From Streptomyces cellostaticus (GTDB lineage: Bacteria > Actinomycetota > Actinomycetes > Streptomycetales > Streptomycetaceae): a DNA stretch of 64,000 nucleotides. Numbering within the stretch: the first letter of the stretch is position 1; every line of letters begins with the position of its first letter. The stretch lies in NCBI RefSeq assembly GCF_023630175.1, contig NZ_JALLIN010000007.1, positions 62,001 to 126,000 of the forward strand. Reading direction: 5' to 3'. The notes below the pieces were generated by a model, which did no database searches, was not told where the DNA came from, and saw nothing but the letters and a program-made list of their open reading frames with translations. Positions 8,528 through 16,088 of the stretch are shown here, one piece after another. Made by a program: the position numbers and the translations under genes.

Positions 8528-8938
8528 TCAGGCCCTGTGGTGGGGCATGTCGTCCGGCGGCGGCGGGGCCTCGGTGGGCATCGGGGGGTAGGGGGTGCCG
8601 GGGTGGGTGGCGCCCGCCACCCGGGCGGCGGCGGAGCCCTGCCCGTGTCTCGGATGGGCGGCTCCGCGCAGCAGGTGGGCGAGGGCGCCCAGGATCGCGG
8701 CGGTGATCAGTGCGGCCGCCCAGCCCGGCAGGCCCACGGCCAGGGCGAGGCCCACCGCGAGCGCGAGGGCGCCTCCCGCGTACAGGGCGACGGCGCCCGA
8801 GGCGGCGTAGAGCATGGCGGTGCGTCGTTGCCTGCGGCTCTGCTCGCGCAGTTCGTCGCGTACCGTCTCGCGTGCCACCTGTGCCAGTTCCTCGACGAGG
8901 TGCTTGTCCAGATGTTCCAGGTGATCCAAACGGTCCAT
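8528..8938 (-). CDS. Small membrane protein, actinobacterial phage-holin-like (holin III superfamily) fold
   Basis: 136 residues. A cytosolic amphipathic N-terminus (LEHLDKHLVEELAQVARETV) is followed by two transmembrane segments at ~42-65 (AMLYAASGAVALYAGGALAL) and ~70-92. A Pro/His-rich tail ends in PPPPDDMPHHRA. This matches the abundant 'putative actinobacteriophage holin III' membrane proteins of Streptomyces chromosomes, which are not usually prophage-linked. No phage genes are nearby. The biological role is unknown. Confidence 0.7.
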   Translation of the reverse strand: MDRLDHLEHLDKHLVEELAQVARETVRDELREQSRRQRRTAMLYAASGAVALYAGGALALAVGLALAVGLPGWAAALITAAILGALAHLLRGAAHPRHGQGSAAARVAGATHPGTPYPPMPTEAPPPPDDMPHHRA

Positions 8939-9046
8939 GCCCTACGCCTACCCCTCGGGCCCGAGCCGTAACGGCATCGCCCGGGCCCCGCCGGGGCTCG
9001 GCCCGTGCCGGCCCGGGCGTGCCAACCAGTGCCGCGTCAGCCAGGG

Positions 9047-9075
9047 TTCGCCCCGTCGCGACACGGCACTAGGCT
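9047..9075 (+). promoter_or_regulatory. Promoter of the VOC gene, leaderless type
   Basis: TAGGCT at 9070-9075 with a weak -35 TTCGCC at 9047-9052 (17-nt spacer). The box ends 7 nt before the ATG at 9083, and no ribosome site lies between, so the transcript should start at or next to the start codon. Confidence 0.6.
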
Positions 9076-9082
9076 CGTGCGC

Positions 9083-9430
9083 ATGGAGATTCTGGGCGCC
9101 ACACTGCGTATCTGCGTCGACGACCTCGACACCGCGATCCCCTTCTACGAACGGCTGGCGGACGGCCGGGCGCTCCGGTTCGAACGCGGCGGGGTCCAGG
9201 TGGCCGCGATCGGCTCCTTTCTCCTGATGAGCGGCCCGGAGGCGGAGCTGGAGGTGCTGCGGAAGGTGACGGCGACGATCGCCGTCGAGGACGTGACCGA
9301 GGCGCACCGGCTGCTGACCGACCTGGGCGCCCGGGTCATCGCCGGACCGCTGCCGACCCCGGCGGGGCGGAACCTGCTGGCGATGCATCCGGACGGCTCG
9401 ATCTTCGAGTACGTCGACCAGAGCGGCTGA
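9083..9430 (+). CDS. VOC (glyoxalase/bleomycin-resistance) superfamily protein
   Basis: 115 residues. A single beta-alpha-beta-beta-beta repeat pair of the vicinal oxygen chelate fold: 'GATLRICVDDLDTAIPFYER' opens it and 'GRNLLAMHPDGSIFEYVDQ' closes it, with 'TATIAVEDVTEAHRLLTDLG' between. Metal ligands are not obvious: the usual first-strand His is replaced. Substrate is unknown; it may be a non-metal VOC protein. ATG at 9083 was chosen because of the adjacent leaderless promoter. Confidence 0.85.
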   Translation: MEILGATLRICVDDLDTAIPFYERLADGRALRFERGGVQVAAIGSFLLMSGPEAELEVLRKVTATIAVEDVTEAHRLLTDLGARVIAGPLPTPAGRNLLAMHPDGSIFEYVDQSG

Positions 9431-9452
9431 GCCGGCCGCCCGCTCGGCCGGC
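9431..9452. terminator. Hairpin after the VOC gene
   Basis: GCCGGCCG and CGGCCGGC form a perfect 8-bp stem around a CCCGCT loop. It starts directly after the VOC stop and lies between two convergent genes, so it may serve both directions. Confidence 0.5.
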
Positions 9453-9515
9453 GTCCGGCCGCATCCGGATGGCTCGTCCGGTTCGCACCGGACCTCCCGC
9501 GGCCGGGCGGCGGGT

Positions 9516-10067
9516 TCAGCCCCCGGTGCGCATCTCGGTGGTCAGCGCCCAGCGTTCGTGGTCGCGCCAGGCACCGTCGATGAAGATCATGGCCGGTGAG
9601 AAACCCTCCAGGCGGAAGCCGGCCCCGCGGGCCAGCGCGATGGATGCGGCGTTGTCCGGCTGGACGTTGATCTCGAGCCGGTGCAGTCCGAGAGCCCCGA
9701 ACGCGTAGCCGATCACCAGGTCGAGGCCCGCGCGCATCAGTCCCCGGCCGGCCGCGTGGGCGAAGGCGCCGTAGCCGAGGGCGCCGCACTGGAAGCCGCC
9801 CCGGACGATGTTGTTGATGTTGATGAACCCGGCGATGTCCCCGCTGTCCTGCTCGCACACCAGGAATCCTGCCCTGGCCGGGTCCTCCAGGAGCGCCCCG
9901 GCGTAGGTCTCGTATCCCTCGTCGGTGTCCGGCGGGAACAGCCACGGCCGGTGGAGGTCCTTGCTCTCCCTGGCCCGGGCGGTGAACTCGGGGCCGTCCC
10001 CGAGGGTGAAGGCCCGGATGCCCACGCGGGGGCCGGAGGCGAGGTAGTGGGCTGCGGTGTGCGGCAT
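9516..10067 (-). CDS. GNAT family N-acetyltransferase (RimJ/RimL-like)
   Basis: 183 residues. It shows the GNAT fold with 'GIRAFTLGDGPEFTARARES' at the start, 'FQCGALGYGAFAHAAGRGLM' (the acetyl-CoA beta4/pyrophosphate loop) and 'LHRLEINVQPDNAASIALAR' with the typical 'N.AS...A...GF' of RimJ/RimL-type enzymes. These acetylate protein N-termini or small amines with acetyl-CoA. The substrate cannot be read from sequence. It is transcribed from a leaderless promoter next to the ATG. Confidence 0.87.
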   Translation of the reverse strand: MPHTAAHYLASGPRVGIRAFTLGDGPEFTARARESKDLHRPWLFPPDTDEGYETYAGALLEDPARAGFLVCEQDSGDIAGFININNIVRGGFQCGALGYGAFAHAAGRGLMRAGLDLVIGYAFGALGLHRLEINVQPDNAASIALARGAGFRLEGFSPAMIFIDGAWRDHERWALTTEMRTGG

Positions 10068-10073
10068 CCGGCC

Positions 10074-10079
10074 AGCCTA
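10074..10079 (-). promoter_or_regulatory. -10 box of the GNAT gene, leaderless
   Basis: TAGGCT reads toward the GNAT gene and ends 6 nt (GGCCGG) before the ATG at 10067. No ribosome site lies between. Confidence 0.55.
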
Positions 10080-10135
10080 CGCGCCACCGGCCGGGACCTC
10101 GCAGCGCACTGTTCCGCCCACCGGACCGGGACGGG

Positions 10136-11059
10136 TCAGCGCAGCGCGGGCTCGTCCAGCGTCAAGGTGCCCGCATCCGCGTCGAGTTCGGCCGTCACTC
10201 CGAACGGCACCGTCAACGCGCCGTCGCAGTGCCCGAATCCGATCTCCTCGACGACCGGCACCCCGAGTCCGCCGAGCCGGTCGGCCAGGACCGCGCGCAG
10301 TTCGGGGTACGGTCCACAGTCGCGCCAGGAGCCGAGGCCGATCCCGGCGACGCCGTCCAGCCAGCCGGAACGCAGGAGCTGGGTCAGCAGCCGGTCCACA
10401 CGGTACGGCTGCTCCCCCACGTCCTCGAGCAGCAGCAGCCCGTCACGGGCTCCGGGGCGGGCCAGGGGCGTGCCGAGGTCGCTGGCGAGCATGCTGAGAC
10501 AGCCGCCGAGGGTCACCCCGCGGGCCCGCCCGGGTGCCAGGGCGGGGCGGCCCGAGGCGAGGGTGCGGACCGTCTCCGGCGCGAACAGGGTGGCCCGCAG
10601 ATGCTCCTGTGTCCGGGCGTTCTTGATGAAGTCGACGCCCGCGGCGGCCGGCCCGTGCAGGGTGACCAGGCCGAGCCGGGTGGCGAACGCCTGGTGCAGC
10701 ACGGTGATGTCGCTGAACCCGGCGAACACCTTCGGCCCGGCCGCGCGCATCGCCTCCCAGTCGAGCAGATCGACCATGCGCTGGGCGCCGTAACCGCCGC
10801 GGGCGCACAGCACGGCGTCCACGGCGGGGTCGCACCAGGCGTGCTGCAGGTCGGCCGCCCGGTCGGTGTCGGTGCCCGCCAGATGGCCCAGCTCCCCGTG
10901 CCGGTCCAGCACATGGGGCGCGACCACCGGGTCGAGGTCCCACCCGCGCAGCACGTCGAGGCCGGCCTGGAGCCGCTCCTCGGGCACCGGCCCGCTGGGC
11001 GCGACGACGGCCACCCGGGCGCCGGGGGCCAGTCGGTCCGGCCGGTGCAGCGCGCTCAT
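10136..11059 (-). CDS. LD-carboxypeptidase (S66 family, LdcA/MccF-like)
   Basis: 307 residues. S66 family hallmarks are the N-terminal 'GARVAVVAPSGPVPEERLQA', 'AVLCARGGYGAQRMVDLLDW' and the nucleophile in 'VFAGFSDITVLHQAF' (Ser). The C-terminal Glu/His acid-base pair lies in 'LLLLEDVGEQPYRVDRLL' and 'EEIGFGHCDG'. LdcA removes the terminal D-Ala from the L-Lys/DAP position of muropeptides in cytoplasmic peptidoglycan recycling. ATG 11059 overlaps the stop of the S9 peptidase by ATGA, making it the last gene of a four-gene peptidase operon. Confidence 0.9.
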   Translation of the reverse strand: MSALHRPDRLAPGARVAVVAPSGPVPEERLQAGLDVLRGWDLDPVVAPHVLDRHGELGHLAGTDTDRAADLQHAWCDPAVDAVLCARGGYGAQRMVDLLDWEAMRAAGPKVFAGFSDITVLHQAFATRLGLVTLHGPAAAGVDFIKNARTQEHLRATLFAPETVRTLASGRPALAPGRARGVTLGGCLSMLASDLGTPLARPGARDGLLLLEDVGEQPYRVDRLLTQLLRSGWLDGVAGIGLGSWRDCGPYPELRAVLADRLGGLGVPVVEEIGFGHCDGALTVPFGVTAELDADAGTLTLDEPALR

Positions 11060-13008
11060 GTGCCCAGCTCCAGCTTCGGCACGGCGGGGGTGGGGTCGAA
11101 CCCGAACACCCGGGCGTACAGAGCCAGTTCGGCCTCCAGGGCACGCACCATGGTGTCGGCCCGCCGGAAGCCGTGCCCCTCCCCCTCGAAGGTGAGGTAG
11201 GCGTGCGGCACTCCCCGGCCCGCGATGGCGGCGAGCAGCCGCTCGCACTGGGCGGGCGGGCAGATCACGTCGTCGAGGCCCTGGAGCAGCAGGAACGGCG
11301 CGGTCAGCCGGTCGGCGTGGGTGGTGGGCGAGCGTTCGGCGTACCGTTCGGGAACCTCGGCGAGCGGGCCGATCAGCGACTCCAGGTAGTGCGACTCGAA
11401 GTCGTGGGTCTCCCCCGGACCCCAGGTGGCGAGGTCCAGTACGGGGTAGCTGATCGTGCCGCAGGCGTACACGTCCGTCCCGGTCAGGGAGGCGGCGCTG
11501 GTCCAGCCGCCCGCGCTGCCGCCCCGGATGGCGAGCCGCCCGCGGTCGGCGGTGCCCTCCTCCGCCAGGGCCAGGGCGACGGCGGCGCAGTCCTCGACGT
11601 CCACCACGCCCCACTGCTCGCGCAGCCGCTCGCGGTAGGCACGGCCGTATCCGGTGGAGCCGCCGTAGTCGACCTCGGCGACCCCGATGCCGCGCGAGGT
11701 GAAGTAGGCGATCTCCAGGTCGAGTACGCACGGCACCCGGCCGGTGGGACCGCCGTGCGCCCGGATGACGTAGGGCGGCAGTTCACCGTCGGGGGCGGTG
11801 CGGCCGGGGTGGTGCGGCGGATGGATGTGGGCGTGCACCTCACGGCCGCCGGGACCGGTGAAGACACGGGTCTCGGGCTCCGGGTAGTACGCGGGGTCCA
11901 CGGCGTCCCGGTGGCGGGCGCCGATGGGCCGGGCACGTCCGGTCCGGGTGTCCAGTTCCACCACTTCGGGCCCGGTGCGCGGGCCGGCCCCGACCGCGAC
12001 GACCCGTTCGCCGTGGGCCGCGAGGGTGGATCCGAACTCGGTCCACGGACCGGCGGCGTCCACGACCTCGCCGGACTCGGGGTCCAGTATCCCCAGTACG
12101 GCGGCGCCGCGGCCGTGCACGACCGCGATCAGTCCGTTGTCCAGCGGCGCGAACCAGTTCAGGCCGAGCTTCCACAGCGGCCCCGCGAACTCCTCCTCGC
12201 GCGGGCACAGCGGGGTGCCGTCGCGGTAGAGGTTCCACCAGCCGTCGCGGTCGCCGACGTACAGCAGGGCGCCGTCGGCGGCCCATTCGACCTGCGCGAC
12301 GGACTCCTCGGGGCCGCCGGCGACGGTGCGGACCGTGTGCAGGGTGCCGTCGTCTCCGACCTCGCCGACGAGCAGTTCCGTGCCGTCCCACGGCATCCGC
12401 GGATGGTCCCAGGCCAGCCAGGCCGCCCGGCGGCCGTCGGGCGAGAGCCGGGGACCGGTGACGAACCGGTGCCGTTCCGGGACGAGTTCCCGTACCGCGG
12501 CCCGGTCGCCGACGGCCGAGCCGTCCAGCGGTACGGCGGCCAGGACGCGGCGCACGTCGTCCGGTCCGTCGCCGGTGAACTCCTCCAGCACGCACCAGAC
12601 TTCGCCGCGGGCAAGGTCCACCCGCGGCTCCGCCCAGCGCAGTCCGCCCGCCACCGGTGGCAGCGGGGTGAGCGGGCGGGGCTCGCCGCCGGGCTCGTAC
12701 CGGTACAGGCGCTGGTCGGCGAAGTGCGTGAACACCACCAGGGGTGCCCCGTCCCGGACCGCTCCGGTCCACGGCCGCCCGCCGTACTCGATGACCCGGG
12801 TGCGCACGTTCCACGGCGCGGGCAGCACCGGCTCCTCGGCGCCCTCGGCCGTGCGCCGCACCAGGGCGCGGCGGCCGCCCTCGGCGGGCCGGGGCTCGGT
12901 CCACCAGACCTCGTCGCCGACGAAGCCCACCCACTCCGGCTGCCCGTCGTGCGCCGCGGCCAGCGCCGCGTCGACCGGCGAGGGCCAGGAACCGTACGGC
13001 TGCTCCAT
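11056..13008 (-). CDS. S9 family prolyl oligopeptidase / acylaminoacyl-peptidase-like
   Basis: 650 residues from ATG 13008 (GGGGGA four nt upstream); an ATG four codons earlier is less well placed. The N-terminal ~390 residues are a beta-propeller with repeated 'W..DG.LLYVGDRDGWWNLYR' strands. The C-terminal alpha/beta hydrolase has Ser in 'AIRGGSAGGWTSAASL', Asp in 'LLLQGLDDVICPPAQ' and His in 'EGEGHGFRRAD'. It should cleave short peptides in the cytoplasm. Three nucleotides or so from the M20 gene upstream and overlapping ldcA downstream, it belongs to the peptidase operon. Confidence 0.92.
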   Translation of the reverse strand: MEQPYGSWPSPVDAALAAAHDGQPEWVGFVGDEVWWTEPRPAEGGRRALVRRTAEGAEEPVLPAPWNVRTRVIEYGGRPWTGAVRDGAPLVVFTHFADQRLYRYEPGGEPRPLTPLPPVAGGLRWAEPRVDLARGEVWCVLEEFTGDGPDDVRRVLAAVPLDGSAVGDRAAVRELVPERHRFVTGPRLSPDGRRAAWLAWDHPRMPWDGTELLVGEVGDDGTLHTVRTVAGGPEESVAQVEWAADGALLYVGDRDGWWNLYRDGTPLCPREEEFAGPLWKLGLNWFAPLDNGLIAVVHGRGAAVLGILDPESGEVVDAAGPWTEFGSTLAAHGERVVAVGAGPRTGPEVVELDTRTGRARPIGARHRDAVDPAYYPEPETRVFTGPGGREVHAHIHPPHHPGRTAPDGELPPYVIRAHGGPTGRVPCVLDLEIAYFTSRGIGVAEVDYGGSTGYGRAYRERLREQWGVVDVEDCAAVALALAEEGTADRGRLAIRGGSAGGWTSAASLTGTDVYACGTISYPVLDLATWGPGETHDFESHYLESLIGPLAEVPERYAERSPTTHADRLTAPFLLLQGLDDVICPPAQCERLLAAIAGRGVPHAYLTFEGEGHGFRRADTMVRALEAELALYARVFGFDPTPAVPKLELGT

Positions 13009-13023
13009 GTGGTCCCCCATCCC

Positions 13024-14328
13024 CTAGGCCGTCCGCAGGAAGCGGTCGAGGACACGGACGCCGAAGTGCAGCGCCTCGACCGGGACGCGCTCGTCGACGC
13101 CGTGGAAGAGAGCCTGGTAGTCGAGATCCTCGGGGAGCTTCAGGGGTGCGAAGCCGTAGCCGGTGATGCCGAGCCGGGAGAACTGCTTGGCGTCCGTGCC
13201 GCCGGACATGCAGTACGGCACGACATGTCCCTCGGGTGCGAACTCCTCCACGGCCGCCCGCATCCTCGCGTAGGTGGGCGAGTCGAGGGGAGCCTGCAGG
13301 GCGACCTCGTGGTGGGCGAACTCCCAGTCCACGTCCGGGCCGGTGAGCCGGTCCAGCGTGGTGCGGAACTCCTCCTCGCCGCCCGCGAGGTACCGTCCGT
13401 CCACGTGGGCGACCGCCTCGCCCGGGATGACGTTGACCTTGTAACCGGCCGCCAGCATCGTGGGGTTGGCGCTGTTGCGGACGGTGGACTCGACCAGCTT
13501 GGCGGCCGGGCCCAGCTTCTTCAGGAGGCCGTCCATGTCCTGGAAGTCGGCGTCGACGCCGTACAGGGCCGCGAGTTCGCCCAGCGCGGCCCGCACGGTC
13601 GGGGTGAGCCGCAGCGGCCACTCGTACTCGCCGATGCGGGTGACGGCGGCGGCGAGCCGGGTGACCGCGTTCTCCTTGTTCACCTTGGAGCCGTGTCCGG
13701 CCCGGCCGCGCGCGGTCAGCTTCAGCCAGCCGGTGCCCCGCTCCCCCGCCGCGATCGGGTAGAGCTGCCGCCCGGAGCCGTCGTGGAAGGTGAAGGCGCC
13801 CGACTCGCTGACGCCCTCGGTGCAGCCCTCGAACAGCTCCGGGTGCTCGTCGGCGAGGAACCCCGAGCCGTCCTCGGCGCTGGCCTCCTCGTCGGCGGTG
13901 AACGCGACGACGACGTCCCGGCGGGGGCGTACGCCCTGCCGGGCCCAGGAGCGGACCACCGCGAGGATCATCGCGTCCATGTTCTTCATGTCGACGGCGC
14001 CGCGCCCCCACACCACGCCGTCGCGGATCTCGCCCGAGAACGGATCGACGCTCCAGTCCGCCGCCTCGGCCGGCACCACGTCGAGATGGCCGTGCACCAG
14101 CAGCGCGTCGGCGGACGGGTCGGTGCCCGCGATCCGGGCGACGACGTTGGTCCGCCCCCGGGTCCGCTCCAGCAGCACGGGTTCCAGGCCCGCCCCGGCC
14201 AGCCGCTCGGCCGCGTACTCGGCCGCGGGTCGCTCCTGGCAGTCGCCCCCGCCCCGGTTGGTGGTGTCGATGCGGATGAGGCCGGAGGTGAACTCGACCA
14301 CCTCGTCCAGGGCCCTCTGGTCAGCCAT
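13024..14328 (-). CDS. M20/M25/M40 family metallopeptidase
   Basis: 434 residues. Di-zinc site motifs are all visible: 'ALLVHGHLDVVPA' (His, catalytic Asp), 'VWGRGAVDMKNMDAMIL' (bridging Asp), 'VVVAFTADEEASAEDGSGFL' (Glu general base) and a C-terminal His in 'HFGVRVLDRFL'. The dimerisation 'lid' domain lies near residues 195-310. The family covers carboxypeptidases, dipeptidases and amidohydrolases. It overlaps the upstream M55 aminopeptidase gene by 8 nt and is followed closely by the S9 peptidase, so the enzymes may act on one set of peptides. Confidence 0.9.
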   Translation of the reverse strand: MADQRALDEVVEFTSGLIRIDTTNRGGGDCQERPAAEYAAERLAGAGLEPVLLERTRGRTNVVARIAGTDPSADALLVHGHLDVVPAEAADWSVDPFSGEIRDGVVWGRGAVDMKNMDAMILAVVRSWARQGVRPRRDVVVAFTADEEASAEDGSGFLADEHPELFEGCTEGVSESGAFTFHDGSGRQLYPIAAGERGTGWLKLTARGRAGHGSKVNKENAVTRLAAAVTRIGEYEWPLRLTPTVRAALGELAALYGVDADFQDMDGLLKKLGPAAKLVESTVRNSANPTMLAAGYKVNVIPGEAVAHVDGRYLAGGEEEFRTTLDRLTGPDVDWEFAHHEVALQAPLDSPTYARMRAAVEEFAPEGHVVPYCMSGGTDAKQFSRLGITGYGFAPLKLPEDLDYQALFHGVDERVPVEALHFGVRVLDRFLRTA

Positions 14329-15154
14329 ACTGCTCCTCCACCGCGGCCGAGACGATCGTGGTGACCGCCTTGAAGGTACGGATTCCCTCGTACATGGTGT
14401 CGCTGGTGTACGCCACCTTGCGCTCGCCGACGCGTGCCACGCCCGGCACTACGGTCGCGGCCATCGCGAGGTGCTCGGCGTCGAACTCGACGGCGACCGT
14501 GAACGGCCCGCCCCGCACCGGCTCGTACCGGACGGCGAGCCGCGCCGCCTGCTCGGCCGCGGCGCGGATGTCGGCGGCGGTGCGGGCCGGGGTGCGGCAG
14601 ACCGCCGCGTACCGGGACACATGGTCCTTCACCGCGACCTTCATCGCCTCGGGCGCGTACCCGAGGGCGTCCTCGCAGGCCAGGTCGTCGCCGGTGACGA
14701 GTACGACCGGGACGCCGTACTCGGCGACGACGTGCGCGTTGAGCAGACCCTCGCTCGCGCGGACGTCGTTCAGCCACACCCCGGTGATCTGGTTCGCGAG
14801 GTAGGTGTGGGCGAGGACGCCTTCCGTGCCGGCACCCGCGTGGTAGCCGACGAAGGCGATACCGTCGACGTCGCCGTGCTGGACGCCCTCCACCATGGAG
14901 AGCGACTTGTGCCGCCCGGTGAGCATCTCGACGCGCTCGTCGAGCCGTTCCAGGAGCAGGTTGCGCATGCTCGAATGGGCCTCGTTGACGAGTACCCGGT
15001 CGGCGCCCCCGTCGAGGAAGCCGAGCACCGCGGCGTTCACGTCGGAGGTGAACATGGACCGGCACCGCTCCCACTGCGGCGTCCCCGGGAGCACGTCGGC
15101 CGGCCAGGTGACGCCGGTGGCACCCTCCATGTCCGCACTGATGAGGATCTTCAT
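14321..15154 (-). CDS. M55 family D-aminopeptidase (DppA-like)
   Basis: 277 residues from ATG 15154. It opens MKILISADMEGATGVTW; 'D.EG..G' carries the zinc-binding Asp and Glu of M55 D-aminopeptidases. 'DRVLVNEAHSSMRNL' and 'GIAFVGYHAGAGTEGVLAHT' provide further zinc and catalytic His residues. DppA releases D-Ala from D-amino-acid peptides such as those from peptidoglycan. It is the promoter-proximal gene of the four-gene operon. Two ATGs lie close together at 15163 and 15154; the -10 box 7 nt before 15154 decides for the second. Confidence 0.9.
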   Translation of the reverse strand: MKILISADMEGATGVTWPADVLPGTPQWERCRSMFTSDVNAAVLGFLDGGADRVLVNEAHSSMRNLLLERLDERVEMLTGRHKSLSMVEGVQHGDVDGIAFVGYHAGAGTEGVLAHTYLANQITGVWLNDVRASEGLLNAHVVAEYGVPVVLVTGDDLACEDALGYAPEAMKVAVKDHVSRYAAVCRTPARTAADIRAAAEQAARLAVRYEPVRGGPFTVAVEFDAEHLAMAATVVPGVARVGERKVAYTSDTMYEGIRTFKAVTTIVSAAVEEQYG

Positions 15155-15161
15155 GCACCGC

Positions 15162-15167
15162 ACGTTA
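15162..15167 (-). promoter_or_regulatory. -10 box of the peptidase operon, leaderless
   Basis: TAACGT ends 7 nt before ATG 15154 of the D-aminopeptidase gene. No ribosome site intervenes, so the first gene of this operon seems to be read from a leaderless transcript. Confidence 0.5.
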
Positions 15168-15229
15168 CGCGCTGCCGCGGGGCGGCGGCCACGACCCCCG
15201 TGCGCAGGACCGTCCGCCCCGGGACCGCT

Positions 15230-15949
15230 TCACTTCCCGGCGAGCACGAACCAGCGGGCGGGCAGGTCGATGCGGGTGCCGTCGGCCAGGTGCTCGGTCT
15301 GCGGCACGGTGGTCTCACCGGTGGCCAGCATCTCGAGGCCGGCCTCGCCGAGCAGCCGCGGGATCTCCTCGTCGTCGGCCTCGGCGGGCTTGAGGCCGTG
15401 GTGGAGGACCCGGCGCAGCTTGGGGCCCGGCCCGTCGGGCCCGCCGGCGGCCCGCATGAGGACCTCACGGGAGCCGGACGTCAGCTCGACGACGAACGCG
15501 CGCCCGTCGGTGCCGAGGAGTTCGGCGACCGCTGCGGCCACCGCGGCGCGGGCGTGCGGCTCGCTCTGGTGGATGACGGCACGCATGTACACATGGGAGT
15601 CGCCGAGGCGCTCGTGCAGCCCGCGTACGGCGCCGGCGTCCGTGAGGTCGAGCTGCTGGAACTCGACGGCGGTGTCGTGTGCGGCGCGCCGGGCGTGCTC
15701 GACGGCGGCCTGCGAGAGGTCGACGCCGACGGCGCGGGCGAACCGGGTGGCGAGGAAGCGGGTCTGGGTGCCGTTGCCGCAGCCGAGGTCCACTATGGTG
15801 CGTCCGCTGTCCGCGTACGGCAGGAGCAGCTCACTGTGCGGCTCGGCACTCAGGGACGGGTCGGAGTCCCAGATCGCCTCTCCCGTCCCGTCGGCGGTCT
15901 CCTGCCAGTAACTCTCCCAGGAGTTGCGATAGTTGTCCGAGACGTTCAT
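15230..15949 (-). CDS. Class I SAM-dependent methyltransferase
   Basis: 239 residues from ATG 15949 with a GGGGAGATCGCC site upstream. Motif I 'TIVDLGCGNGTQTRFLATRF' (SAM glycine loop) is near residue 52, motif II 'AVGVDLSQAAVEHARRAA' follows, and the rest has the seven-strand Rossmann-like pattern. The opening 'NYRNSWESYWQETADG' resembles thiopurine-like or tellurite-like methyltransferases, but the substrate cannot be assigned. The gene stands alone. Confidence 0.85.
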   Translation of the reverse strand: MNVSDNYRNSWESYWQETADGTGEAIWDSDPSLSAEPHSELLLPYADSGRTIVDLGCGNGTQTRFLATRFARAVGVDLSQAAVEHARRAAHDTAVEFQQLDLTDAGAVRGLHERLGDSHVYMRAVIHQSEPHARAAVAAAVAELLGTDGRAFVVELTSGSREVLMRAAGGPDGPGPKLRRVLHHGLKPAEADDEEIPRLLGEAGLEMLATGETTVPQTEHLADGTRIDLPARWFVLAGK

Positions 15950-16088
15950 GGCGATCTCCCCACGGTCGGTTGCATGATCGGGATATCGCGACCGCCGGGT
16001 GCGGGGCAAGGGGCCGGAGGCCCCCTTCACCGGACGTACGGACGGCGGCCATGGTGGGGGGCGCGTGGAGCCGGTGGGGCGCCGCTGT

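Noticed and set aside
8528..8938. Prophage or phage lysis gene, from the holin-like protein
   Set aside because: No endolysin, structural or integrase gene is nearby. Holin-III-like membrane proteins are ordinary chromosomal genes in Streptomyces.
11173..14364. Very long open frame on the plus strand opposite the S9 and M20 peptidase genes
   Set aside because: It lies antisense to two genes with complete catalytic motifs and has no ribosome site. Long antisense frames are expected at this GC content.
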